NCBI GenBank assembly: GCA_965224515.1
Contig: OZ245051.1
Span: 3,844,001-3,908,000 of the forward strand
Length of the DNA stretch: 64,000 bases
Reading direction: 5' to 3'
From: Sedimenticola_A sp040506425
GTDB taxonomy: Bacteria > Pseudomonadota > Gammaproteobacteria > Chromatiales > Chromatiaceae
Part shown: one piece after another, positions 1-7,388 of the stretch
How positions within the stretch are numbered: position 1 is the first letter of the stretch
How the letters are laid out: every line of letters begins with the position of its first letter
Program-made: the position numbers and the translations under genes
The notes under the pieces: model-generated
What the model saw: only the letters and a program-made list of their open reading frames with translations
Database searches by the model: none
What the model was told of the DNA's origin: nothing

Positions 1-2
1 GC

Positions 3-1031
3 TTTAAACCGGGCAAGATCATGCCCTCAAGGGCTTTCTGCTCAGATGAGAACCAGGGTTTCCCCATCATCCTGCTCACCAAGCACTTCGGCACTTTCCC
101 GTTCAACCACGGCCGGGTTGGTGGTGTGGTCGCCACGGACAGGCACGGCCCCCACGCCCACCACGGCAGTGACGTTGTGATCGTCCAGGCCAGTCACGTG
201 GGATACGATCTGGAAGTAAAAGAGTTTGGTAGCTACGTCAGGCTGCAGACCGAAGATCATGAGAAGACACCGACCTGCGGAAAGATCTGCGGTGTCTCCT
301 CCTGGTACCAGGAGGAGTATCGCGTTGCTTGTCGATCCATCCACCTGGGAATGGACTCGGGGCGTCACACCATCACCATCGACAATCAACTGCTTTATGA
401 AGGGCGTACCGAAGGGCTGATGCTGAACCTGGAGAAGATGCTCAAAAGTGAAGATGGAAAGTATGTCCCCATCCACGCCTACAGTACATCAAAATGCTTT
501 GAGGCCAACGATGATTTCATTGCCAGGATAGATGCAGATGCCTGGAGTAATGGTGGCAGGAGCAAGCCGATCGGGGATGCCCTGGCACCCGACCTGTTCA
601 TCTTCAAGAGAGAGATCGAGGGGGCAGTCGAGGGCCAACAGCACCTTGAGAAAAATCTCCAGCCCCTTATGCCCATCGTGGTGACCTCGAAGCAGCCCGC
701 CCTGGTCGCGGCCATGATCAACACCCAGGTGGAGTTTGACCGTACCTATCGAACGCTCACCCGTGAGAAGGCCTACAGGGGAAAACGCCTGTTTTTCGTT
801 TCCGGACTTCATATCGACATATCGCCCAACCCGGGTCAACTTTTCCCCCTGACAAAATTCGTTCCCTGGGCCGCCTGTTACCAGGATGAACAAGGCAACA
901 TGGAGGTATGGGAGCAGGAAGAACTGTTCCAGCGCCTAAGTGAGCAAACTGATGAAAATCCCGAGCAGATCAGCCTCGACGAGGCAATCTCAGCGATGCA
1001 GGCCCTGAACGAAGTACGGGTAGCCCTGTAG
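3..1031 (+). CDS. LCIB-like (theta-class) carbonic anhydrase, 5' partial
   Basis: The frame is open to the left edge of the window, so the N-terminus is missing. The first ATG (position 21) lies inside conserved sequence and is probably not the true start. The protein resembles the LCIB/LCIC beta-fold carbonic anhydrases first known from algal CO2-concentrating systems. Matching landmarks, counted from the ATG at 21, are a Cys-Ser-Asp-Glu motif (Cys7), an HGRVGG motif near residue 30, a SHVGYD motif (His59) and a TCGKIC segment (Cys86/Cys90). In the family, two Cys and one His bind the catalytic zinc. The C-terminal part carries the expected FVPW strand. The predicted role is hydration of CO2 or dehydration of bicarbonate in the cytoplasm. 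The next gene starts 11 bp downstream, so the two may share a transcript. Family assignment comes from motif order recalled from the family, not from a search. Confidence 0.72.
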   Translation, partial: FKPGKIMPSRAFCSDENQGFPIILLTKHFGTFPFNHGRVGGVVATDRHGPHAHHGSDVVIVQASHVGYDLEVKEFGSYVRLQTEDHEKTPTCGKICGVSSWYQEEYRVACRSIHLGMDSGRHTITIDNQLLYEGRTEGLMLNLEKMLKSEDGKYVPIHAYSTSKCFEANDDFIARIDADAWSNGGRSKPIGDALAPDLFIFKREIEGAVEGQQHLEKNLQPLMPIVVTSKQPALVAAMINTQVEFDRTYRTLTREKAYRGKRLFFVSGLHIDISPNPGQLFPLTKFVPWAACYQDEQGNMEVWEQEELFQRLSEQTDENPEQISLDEAISAMQALNEVRVAL

Positions 1032-1042
1032 CATGTGTTGCA

Positions 1043-1669
1043 ATGAATCCTGAGCTCTGGGTGGTCTACGCGGGGGCAACGATCCTGCTCTCTCTCACGC
1101 CCGGACCGAACAGCCTGCTATCCCTCACCCATGGAGGACTGTACGGCGCCCGCAGAACAATGTTCACTGCCCTGGGCAGTGTTTGCGGTTTCACCCTGGT
1201 GATCGGTCTATCCATGTCAGGGTTCAGTGCTGTGCTGGCCGCTTCAGAACAGCTCTTCACGACAATAAAGTGGTTGGGGGCGGCCTACCTGGTATACCTC
1301 GGGATCAAAACCTGGAGAGCACCTGCGACAGGATTGAAGATAACAGAACAGACTGATGCCACAGGCAAGCCCGGACAAAAAATGTTTGCCGAGGGCTTCA
1401 TCGTTGCTGTTTCCAACCCGAAGGTGATCCTGTTCTTTGCGGCCTTCCTGCCGCAGTTCATCGACCCTGCAATCCCCCTCTTCAACCAGTTCCTGGTGAT
1501 GACCGGCACATTCATCTGCATTGAATTTGCATTCGAAGTCTTTCTGGCTTCCTGCTCGCAACGTGCCATTCCATGGCTGAACCGTTCTGATAACACCCGT
1601 TGGTTTCAGCGTGTCACCGGCCTCACATTCATCGGGGCGGGCACACTGCTGACCACCCTTGAGAAATAG
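1043..1669 (+). CDS. LysE/RhtB-family amino-acid exporter
   Basis: A 208-residue inner-membrane protein of the usual LysE/RhtB length. The N-terminal segment with the LSLTPGPNSLL motif is the family signature. It is followed by a YGARR loop, a helix with the WLGAAYLVYLG motif, and the SNPKVILFFAAFLPQF segment that marks the fourth helix region. These proteins export amino acids or derivatives such as homoserine, threonine or lysine using the proton gradient. The substrate cannot be read from the sequence. The ATG is 11 bp after the stop of the carbonic anhydrase gene, which suggests cotranscription without an obvious functional link. Confidence 0.9.
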   Translation: MNPELWVVYAGATILLSLTPGPNSLLSLTHGGLYGARRTMFTALGSVCGFTLVIGLSMSGFSAVLAASEQLFTTIKWLGAAYLVYLGIKTWRAPATGLKITEQTDATGKPGQKMFAEGFIVAVSNPKVILFFAAFLPQFIDPAIPLFNQFLVMTGTFICIEFAFEVFLASCSQRAIPWLNRSDNTRWFQRVTGLTFIGAGTLLTTLEK

Positions 1670-1692
1670 CCAGGACCCATAGAGCCCGGTAA

Positions 1693-2226
1693 TCAGAGAA
1701 CCTGGAAAAGCTGGTGCATAGTGTTGTTGGCCTCGTTGGCCTCGGGAACAGTGTTTGGCATATCCACAACCGTTTCCGCTTTCCACTGCCCGCGGGTTGC
1801 ATTGTTCATCGTGATAACAAACTGTGCCACTTTGGCCCTGTTCGGCTCTATCGATGCAAGGGGTGCTGCAGCGGTAAAAACCGGCGGCGTCTGCCCCTGG
1901 GGTGGATAGGTTGCCATCATCTTCAATGACACTACCGTTGCCGGAGAGATTTTCTGCCCGACATTCCACACCGTTACAGAGACGGTCACCGTATCGCCCG
2001 GCACAGGCTTGCCGGGAGAAAATGTAATGCTGTTCGGTTTGAGGTCAGGCCGAGAAGCTGGAACAACCAGGGGCACAAGTTTCTTTGTCTGGGTTGAGAA
2101 CTTTGGTGCCATTTTCTGAACAGGTGCCGTTCTGCCGTAATCCACTGCGGAGGATGTTGAAACAGCGCCAAAAGATAATATCAGCGATACAGAGAGTGCC
2201 TTCCAGATGCCTTGTAGTCTTTTCAT
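1693..2226 (-). CDS. secreted CARDB-domain protein
   Basis: The chosen ATG (codon at 2226) is preceded by a GGAGAAGGGGG run and begins an MKRLQGIWK signal peptide ending near SSAVDYG. An in-frame start farther upstream would lack a signal peptide and was not used. The mature protein of about 150 residues has one CARDB-like beta domain (DLKPNSITFSPGKPVPGD, then a VWNVG strand and the terminal EANEANN segment typical of these adhesion-like modules). The domain is thought to mediate binding or assembly in the periplasm or outside the cell. No catalytic motif is seen. The gene lies downstream of the DUF429 and PEBP genes on the same strand with a 76-bp gap, so it may have its own promoter. Partners are unknown. 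Confidence 0.75.
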   Translation of the reverse strand: MKRLQGIWKALSVSLILSFGAVSTSSAVDYGRTAPVQKMAPKFSTQTKKLVPLVVPASRPDLKPNSITFSPGKPVPGDTVTVSVTVWNVGQKISPATVVSLKMMATYPPQGQTPPVFTAAAPLASIEPNRAKVAQFVITMNNATRGQWKAETVVDMPNTVPEANEANNTMHQLFQVL

Positions 2227-2302
2227 AACCCTGCCCCCTTCTCCTGTGTTGAGTAATCCATCGCATTTAATTCTAACCTGATAGAAAATTGCATGGTGAT
2301 TA

Positions 2303-3175
2303 TTATCTCCCTGTCCCAACCACCGCCGCAAATAACTGGACATTACCTGGATCAGCTATCCACCCCTCAAGGGGGTCTGCATCTAAAGGGATGCCGTAGT
2401 TTTGATCACGTTTCCGCCACGCCCATGACGCCTGCACGGCACACAGAAGCGCATCAAGACGATCCCCGGTTGGGTCATCCACCAGGAGATCCCAATCCAC
2501 GCCATCGACCATCACCCCGTAACGCTCTGTCATTCTGGACGAGGCAAGACCGTAGCAGATCTTTCGCCTGGCGTTTCGATGCTCCGACGTCTGCTTCTTC
2601 TTTTGATCACTCTTGTAGGGAGCACCATCTGCCAGGTAACGTGCCGGTAACGCAGGATATACCTCCAGCGCGATCCGCTTATCACCATTATCAAGCAAGG
2701 GAGGCACTGCAACCCCGGCCTGGATCAATCGTGGTACACCCTGGAAGAACATCCTGCCAACAGGAACGCCGTACATCATCATCGGGCTGCACGCATCCGC
2801 CACTGCATCTGCCCTGCGCAGGTGCTGTTTGTCACCCGCAGGCCGGGCATCCCTGTAGTTTTTAAGGAGCAGTTCCCACTCCTTTATGGTCAGTTCAGAT
2901 ACCCTGGAGATCATGGTCTGCCACTGGGTGGGCCAGCCAAGGTTTTCGATCAATTTTCTCGGTTGGGAGAAGGGGAAGTCCATACCGGCAACCCATGGGC
3001 CGGGTTGCTGCAGCCACTCTTCAAATGCCGGGAAAGAGACCAGCTCTTCAATCTGCTCAAACTGCAGCAGATCTCCCTGCAGGCTGCAGGTGACAACGGT
3101 GATCGGTTTTGCCTTGCGTGGAGCACTGGTGAAATCGACACCAAGAATACGCGTTGAGCTGGGAGCATCCGACAC
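2303..3175 (-). CDS. DUF429 family protein (RNase H-like fold predicted)
   Basis: A 290-residue protein with the hallmarks of DUF429: an N-terminal ILGVDFTSAP strand with the first acidic residue, a second AGMDFPF motif near residue 63, and a C-terminal DRLDALLCAVQA motif near residue 250. Such spaced acidic residues fit a predicted RNase H-like nuclease fold. No enzymatic activity has been established for the family to my knowledge. The ATG overlaps the stop of the upstream PEBP gene in an ATGA arrangement, so translation of the two is probably coupled. The function is therefore stated only at family level. Confidence 0.8.
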   Translation of the reverse strand: MSDAPSSTRILGVDFTSAPRKAKPITVVTCSLQGDLLQFEQIEELVSFPAFEEWLQQPGPWVAGMDFPFSQPRKLIENLGWPTQWQTMISRVSELTIKEWELLLKNYRDARPAGDKQHLRRADAVADACSPMMMYGVPVGRMFFQGVPRLIQAGVAVPPLLDNGDKRIALEVYPALPARYLADGAPYKSDQKKKQTSEHRNARRKICYGLASSRMTERYGVMVDGVDWDLLVDDPTGDRLDALLCAVQASWAWRKRDQNYGIPLDADPLEGWIADPGNVQLFAAVVGTGR

Positions 3176-3642
3176 TATGACCTCTGGTACCTGCCCATCA
3201 GTTCCGTCATGCCGAGTACATGGCCACTCATCGCTTGCTCCAGTTGCCCTTTGTTGGGTTTTCCCATATCAGGCAGCAGCAGGTCCAGGGCATAGAGTTT
3301 GAAATAGTAGCGGTGATTCCCGACGGGCGGACAGGGACCACCATAACCCGTACGTCCCCAATCATTCTTACCCTCAAGGCTGCCCCCAGGCAGCTGCCCG
3401 GCCCCTTCAGCAAGCCCGCCCAGTGAGGTGGGCAGGTTATAGAGAATCCAGTGGACCCAGGTCATCTTGGGGGCCGTGGGGTCCGGGGCATCAGGGTCGT
3501 CCACGATCAGTACCAGGCTGGCAGCCCCATCTGGCAGCCCACTCCATTCAAGTGGCGGTGACAGGTCGCTGCTGTCACAGGTATAGATCCTGGGAATATC
3601 ACCCTGGTTGATGAAGGCTGATGAGCTAATCTCAAAACTCAT
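3175..3642 (-). CDS. YbhB/YbcL-family PEBP (Raf-kinase-inhibitor-like) protein
   Basis: A 155-residue cytoplasmic protein of the phosphatidylethanolamine-binding superfamily. Visible family motifs are the DDPDAPDPT loop, the WVHWILYNLP strand, a GKNDWGRTGYGGPCPP segment that forms the anion pocket, and a YYFKLYALD strand. In bacteria the ligand and role are not settled. A GGTAGGGACC run precedes the ATG. The stop codon overlaps the start of the DUF429 gene, making a two-gene translational unit. Confidence 0.92.
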   Translation of the reverse strand: MSFEISSSAFINQGDIPRIYTCDSSDLSPPLEWSGLPDGAASLVLIVDDPDAPDPTAPKMTWVHWILYNLPTSLGGLAEGAGQLPGGSLEGKNDWGRTGYGGPCPPVGNHRYYFKLYALDLLLPDMGKPNKGQLEQAMSGHVLGMTELMGRYQRS

Positions 3643-3711
3643 GGTCCCTACCTGTCAATGCATTCCCACTAAGCATGGTAGGTTATTCAGCTTTCGGCAA
3701 GGGTCCCCGAT

Positions 3712-4917
3712 CTACTCCCCGAGGGGGAATTCCAGCTCCAGTTGCTCCTCACCCCGCAGAAACAGTTTACGCAACACCTTGACCGACACCCTTTCCCCCG
3801 GTTTCTTCTCCACCAGGAGCCCCTTGATATCCCCTGCGGTTTTCACCGGCTCCCCATATAGACCGAGGATTATGTCATCCTTCTCCAGCCCCGCTTTGTG
3901 AGCTGCGCTCTCTCCAATCACCCCGGCTATGCGTACGCCCTCTTCCACATCTTCCAGCAGTACACCCATGATGCCGCTCTTCGGCAAACTGGCCACGGCC
4001 GGATAGATCATAAAATCTGCAACTCCTGGAGAGACAGGTCTACTGTCACCGGGCAGAATGATGGCCGATGTCACCCCTACCCTGCGGTCGACCCTGTTGG
4101 GGATACCCGAGCCATACATCAGGTGACCGCCACCGACCAGAACCACCAGTTTCTTCTCAGAATGCTCCTGCAAAAATCGGGCTGACCGTTCTGCCATGCT
4201 CTCATCCCATAACAGCTGGACTTCGACAAAACGCTGAAAGTCACGGTTTCCACGTGCCATGTGCTCCAGAAACACCTGCTTCAGCCTGGCCTCATACTCC
4301 TTGTCAGACTTATCGATCTGGGCTGGAATTGCAGCTCTCTCTTCCTCGTTGAGACCATCGATACCCACCTTTGAAACCCGGCCTTTGAGTTCAGCGGATA
4401 TATTCAGTGCGACCAGCGGGATACCCTGCTCCCTTGCAAAATCGAGGACCGGCTTGTAGAGCCTGTAGTCATAGCGCCAGCGGTCATACCACTGGGTTTT
4501 GCGTAGCATCTCCTGTTGATCAATGCTGCCCGCGATGAAGGCATCCAGATGCTGTTGGTAAGGCTGCTGAAACATCTCCAGGCCGATCGCAATCCCGGGG
4601 TTCCTCTTGTGCAGTCCCTTGATGATCTCAAGCTGTGCCAGGTGATGACCGTAGTTGTCATGAACCTCACCGAGATAAATCACCCGTGTCTCGTCAAGTT
4701 GTGAAACGACAGCTTCCAGGTCAAGGTTGTTGCGCAGATCCACGGCTCTCAGGGGAGCCTGTTGCTGCCCGTTGTCGTTCATTGTCGGTTTATGTCCATG
4801 AGAAGCCATCCCTCCATGCTTTGGAACATGGTGCTGCATTGCAGTACTACCACATGCGCTCAACAGTGCTACTGCACAACAAAGAAAAACGGCACTAATA
4901 CTACGATTTATTGTCAT
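3712..4917 (-). CDS. ChaN-family lipoprotein with C-terminal PDZ domain
   Basis: The ATG at 4917 gives a short hydrophobic leader ending in a LLSAC lipobox (Cys22), so this is a predicted lipoprotein. A TTG four codons upstream is possible but less likely. Residues of about 70-290 match the ChaN/haem-binding uptake family: a VIYLGEVHDNYGHH motif, a GLEMFQQPYQ motif, and a VVLVGGGHLMYGSGIP motif with conserved His residues. After a linker, residues of about 305-400 form a PDZ-like domain (IMGVLLEDVEEG, KAGLEKDDIILGL). ChaN proteins bind haem and are linked to iron uptake. The added PDZ suggests binding of a peptide or protein partner in the periplasm. The gene runs divergently from the M1 peptidase, across a region of about 200 bp. 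That partner is unknown. Confidence 0.85.
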   Translation of the reverse strand: MTINRSISAVFLCCAVALLSACGSTAMQHHVPKHGGMASHGHKPTMNDNGQQQAPLRAVDLRNNLDLEAVVSQLDETRVIYLGEVHDNYGHHLAQLEIIKGLHKRNPGIAIGLEMFQQPYQQHLDAFIAGSIDQQEMLRKTQWYDRWRYDYRLYKPVLDFAREQGIPLVALNISAELKGRVSKVGIDGLNEEERAAIPAQIDKSDKEYEARLKQVFLEHMARGNRDFQRFVEVQLLWDESMAERSARFLQEHSEKKLVVLVGGGHLMYGSGIPNRVDRRVGVTSAIILPGDSRPVSPGVADFMIYPAVASLPKSGIMGVLLEDVEEGVRIAGVIGESAAHKAGLEKDDIILGLYGEPVKTAGDIKGLLVEKKPGERVSVKVLRKLFLRGEEQLELEFPLGE

Positions 4918-5118
4918 CAGATTATCCAACTGTTGGTATATATTCTTCAGTTAAGGACCATTAATCACGGCAATGATTCCCTGGGAAGTCAATTGCCACA
5001 ATCCTGATATGGAATTGACAATTTCCAAATACATGACAGGCAAAGAGAGCTATGCTCAACCGTTAAGGGTTACCACAAGAGTATCCGGGCAACAGAATAA
5101 TTTTTCGAGCACTTTCTT

Positions 5119-7269
5119 ATGAAGCAGAACCTATTTCTGATCGTTATTATCCTGGTTGCGGCTGTCAGCACCCAGGCCTGGGCAGACGAGACCACCATTC
5201 ATCACCGCCTGGACGTTTCAATCGATCCCGACAAGGGTGTCCTGCAGGTTAAGGATCATCTGACCCTGCCAGGCAAGACCACCAAGGTCGAGTTTCTTTT
5301 GAATGCGGACCTGAAGGTGACACCAATCACCGACGATGTACGCATCAGGACAGTTGCGGAGATCCAGTCGAGCGTCCGTTTGAAACGCTATCAAGCGGTG
5401 TTTTCCAAGCCAGGCAACCAGCTGGCTCTGACTTATCACGGCACGATTCGCCAGCAACTGAAAAACCGGGGCCAGGGCTATGCCGATGGAAGAGAAGGCA
5501 CTACGGGGCTGATTTCCGGTAAAGGGGTGTTCCTGGGTCTCTCCAGCTTCTGGTATCCGGCCATTGATCACCACCCTGTGAGCTTCAACCTGAGCGCCAA
5601 ACTGCCGGAGGGCTGGAGCAGCGTAAGCCAGGGCATACGGACAGAGACCGGTGACTGGCAGGAGCTCTCTCCCCAGGATGGAATCTACCTGATTGCCGGG
5701 CGTTATCACAGCTACACCCGGAAGGGTAAATATGCCCAGGCCCAGGTCTATCTCTCTACCCCGGATTCAGAGCTGGCTGATAAGTACCTGAAGGCAACCA
5801 ATGGGTATATCTCTCTGTACCAACAGCTTCTGGGGCCCTATCCCTATAAGAAGTTCGCCCTGGTAGAGAACTTCTGGGAGAGTGGCTACGGCATGCCCTC
5901 GTTTACCCTGTTAGGCCCCAGGGTGATCCGCCTGCCCTTTATTATCCTCACCTCATATCCCCACGAGATTCTTCACAACTGGTGGGGCAACGGTGTATTC
6001 GTGGACTACGAAACAGGCAACTGGAGCGAGGGGCTCACATCCTACCTGGCCGATCACCTGATGAAGGAACAGCTCGGAAAGGGGGCCGACTACCGCAGGG
6101 ACACCCTTCGCAGCTATGCAGACTACGTAGCTGAAAAGGATGATTTTCCGCTCAGTGAATTCCGTGGCAATCACGGCCAGGTCAGCCAGGCGGTGGGATA
6201 CGGCAAAACATTGATGCTGTTCCACATGTTGCGCCAGAAACTGGGTGACAGGGTATTTGTCGATGGACTGCGCCGTTTCTACAACGGCAACCTGTTCAAG
6301 GTGGCCGGATTCAACGATATACGCAAGGCTTTCGAAACGGCCAGTGGAGAGCAGCTCGAACACGACTTCAAACAGTGGACAGGACGCACCGGCGCACCAT
6401 CCCTTGCCCTGGATGAGGTGAAGGTCAGTCAGGGTGGCAAGGGTTACATCGTATCCGGCCGACTGACCCAGACACAGAAAGAGAAACCATATCGTCTGCG
6501 GGTACCGCTGTTCACACAGGTTGAAGGGCGTGACCTGGCGCTTAAACGGGTAATAGATTCAACTGCCCGCACAACGACCTTCAAGATGGAGTTCAAAAAA
6601 CGTCCCCTGCGCCTCAGCGTCGACCCCCGCTTCGATATATTCCGCAAACTCCACGACAGCGAAATACCCAGTAGCCTGGGACAGCTGTTTGGGGCCGAGA
6701 GGCTTGCCTTCATACTGCCCTCCGACGCCTCCAGAACAATGCGTCGCTCCTATGAGCAGATGGCAGAGCAGTGGGCAGATGGCAATGACCGGATAGAGAT
6801 CCTCTGGGACGCAGACCTGGAAGAGCTGCCGGTTGACCGTGCGGTTTGGCTGCTGGGGGCAGAAAACAGCTTCTCCACTCTTTTCAAAGAGCAGATCGGG
6901 GATGACATCCTGACGCTGGAGAGTGAACAGTACATCCTCAATAACTTCAGTGCCGCCCTGACCCGCCGTCACCCGGGAAACAGCGCTCTCACCCTGGGGC
7001 TGATCTCCCTGCACGACCGTGATGCCCTGTCGGGGTTTGCCCGCAAGTTGCCACACTACGGCAAGTACAGCTACGTGGTCTTCGACGGAGACGAACTGAT
7101 CAACAGGGTAAAGGGGCACTGGGTACTTTCGGAATCCGCCCTGAGCCTGAAACTGGATAAAACCGGCAAGCTGCCTGAAATCAGCATCCCCCCTCACAAA
7201 CCCATTACCGATATACTGGAGTACGGGAACGAGGAGGAGGATGACGGGGAGGATGACGAGGAGTGCTAG
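5119..7269 (+). CDS. secreted M1-family metallopeptidase
   Basis: A 716-residue protein with an N-terminal signal peptide ending near STQAWADE. The catalytic centre is clear: a PHEILHNWWGN zinc motif (HExxH) near residue 279, followed 18 residues later by the NWSEGLTSYLADH segment that supplies the third zinc ligand. This is the M1 aminopeptidase arrangement. The upstream region is beta-rich, as in the family, but there is no clear GxMEN substrate motif. In its place a GYGMPSFTLLG segment occupies the equivalent position. The final residues are a run of Glu and Asp ending in Cys (positions 7227-7266), which is unusual. The role is probably peptide hydrolysis in the periplasm or membrane surface. 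Substrates are unknown. Confidence 0.87.
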   Translation: MKQNLFLIVIILVAAVSTQAWADETTIHHRLDVSIDPDKGVLQVKDHLTLPGKTTKVEFLLNADLKVTPITDDVRIRTVAEIQSSVRLKRYQAVFSKPGNQLALTYHGTIRQQLKNRGQGYADGREGTTGLISGKGVFLGLSSFWYPAIDHHPVSFNLSAKLPEGWSSVSQGIRTETGDWQELSPQDGIYLIAGRYHSYTRKGKYAQAQVYLSTPDSELADKYLKATNGYISLYQQLLGPYPYKKFALVENFWESGYGMPSFTLLGPRVIRLPFIILTSYPHEILHNWWGNGVFVDYETGNWSEGLTSYLADHLMKEQLGKGADYRRDTLRSYADYVAEKDDFPLSEFRGNHGQVSQAVGYGKTLMLFHMLRQKLGDRVFVDGLRRFYNGNLFKVAGFNDIRKAFETASGEQLEHDFKQWTGRTGAPSLALDEVKVSQGGKGYIVSGRLTQTQKEKPYRLRVPLFTQVEGRDLALKRVIDSTARTTTFKMEFKKRPLRLSVDPRFDIFRKLHDSEIPSSLGQLFGAERLAFILPSDASRTMRRSYEQMAEQWADGNDRIEILWDADLEELPVDRAVWLLGAENSFSTLFKEQIGDDILTLESEQYILNNFSAALTRRHPGNSALTLGLISLHDRDALSGFARKLPHYGKYSYVVFDGDELINRVKGHWVLSESALSLKLDKTGKLPEISIPPHKPITDILEYGNEEEDDGEDDEEC

Positions 7270-7388
7270 CATCCTCCCCATGCTTTAAAAGACGACTGTT
7301 CAAAACTATGCTTGAAGAGAGCGAGGTCACGTCTTAAAGAAGCACTGGATCTGCCTGAAACAAATCATTCGATCAAAAAAGGGATTTG

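Noticed and set aside
1244..1969. 241-codon minus-strand frame across the LysE gene
   Set aside because: It lies on the opposite strand of a well-supported gene, has no motif and no start signal.
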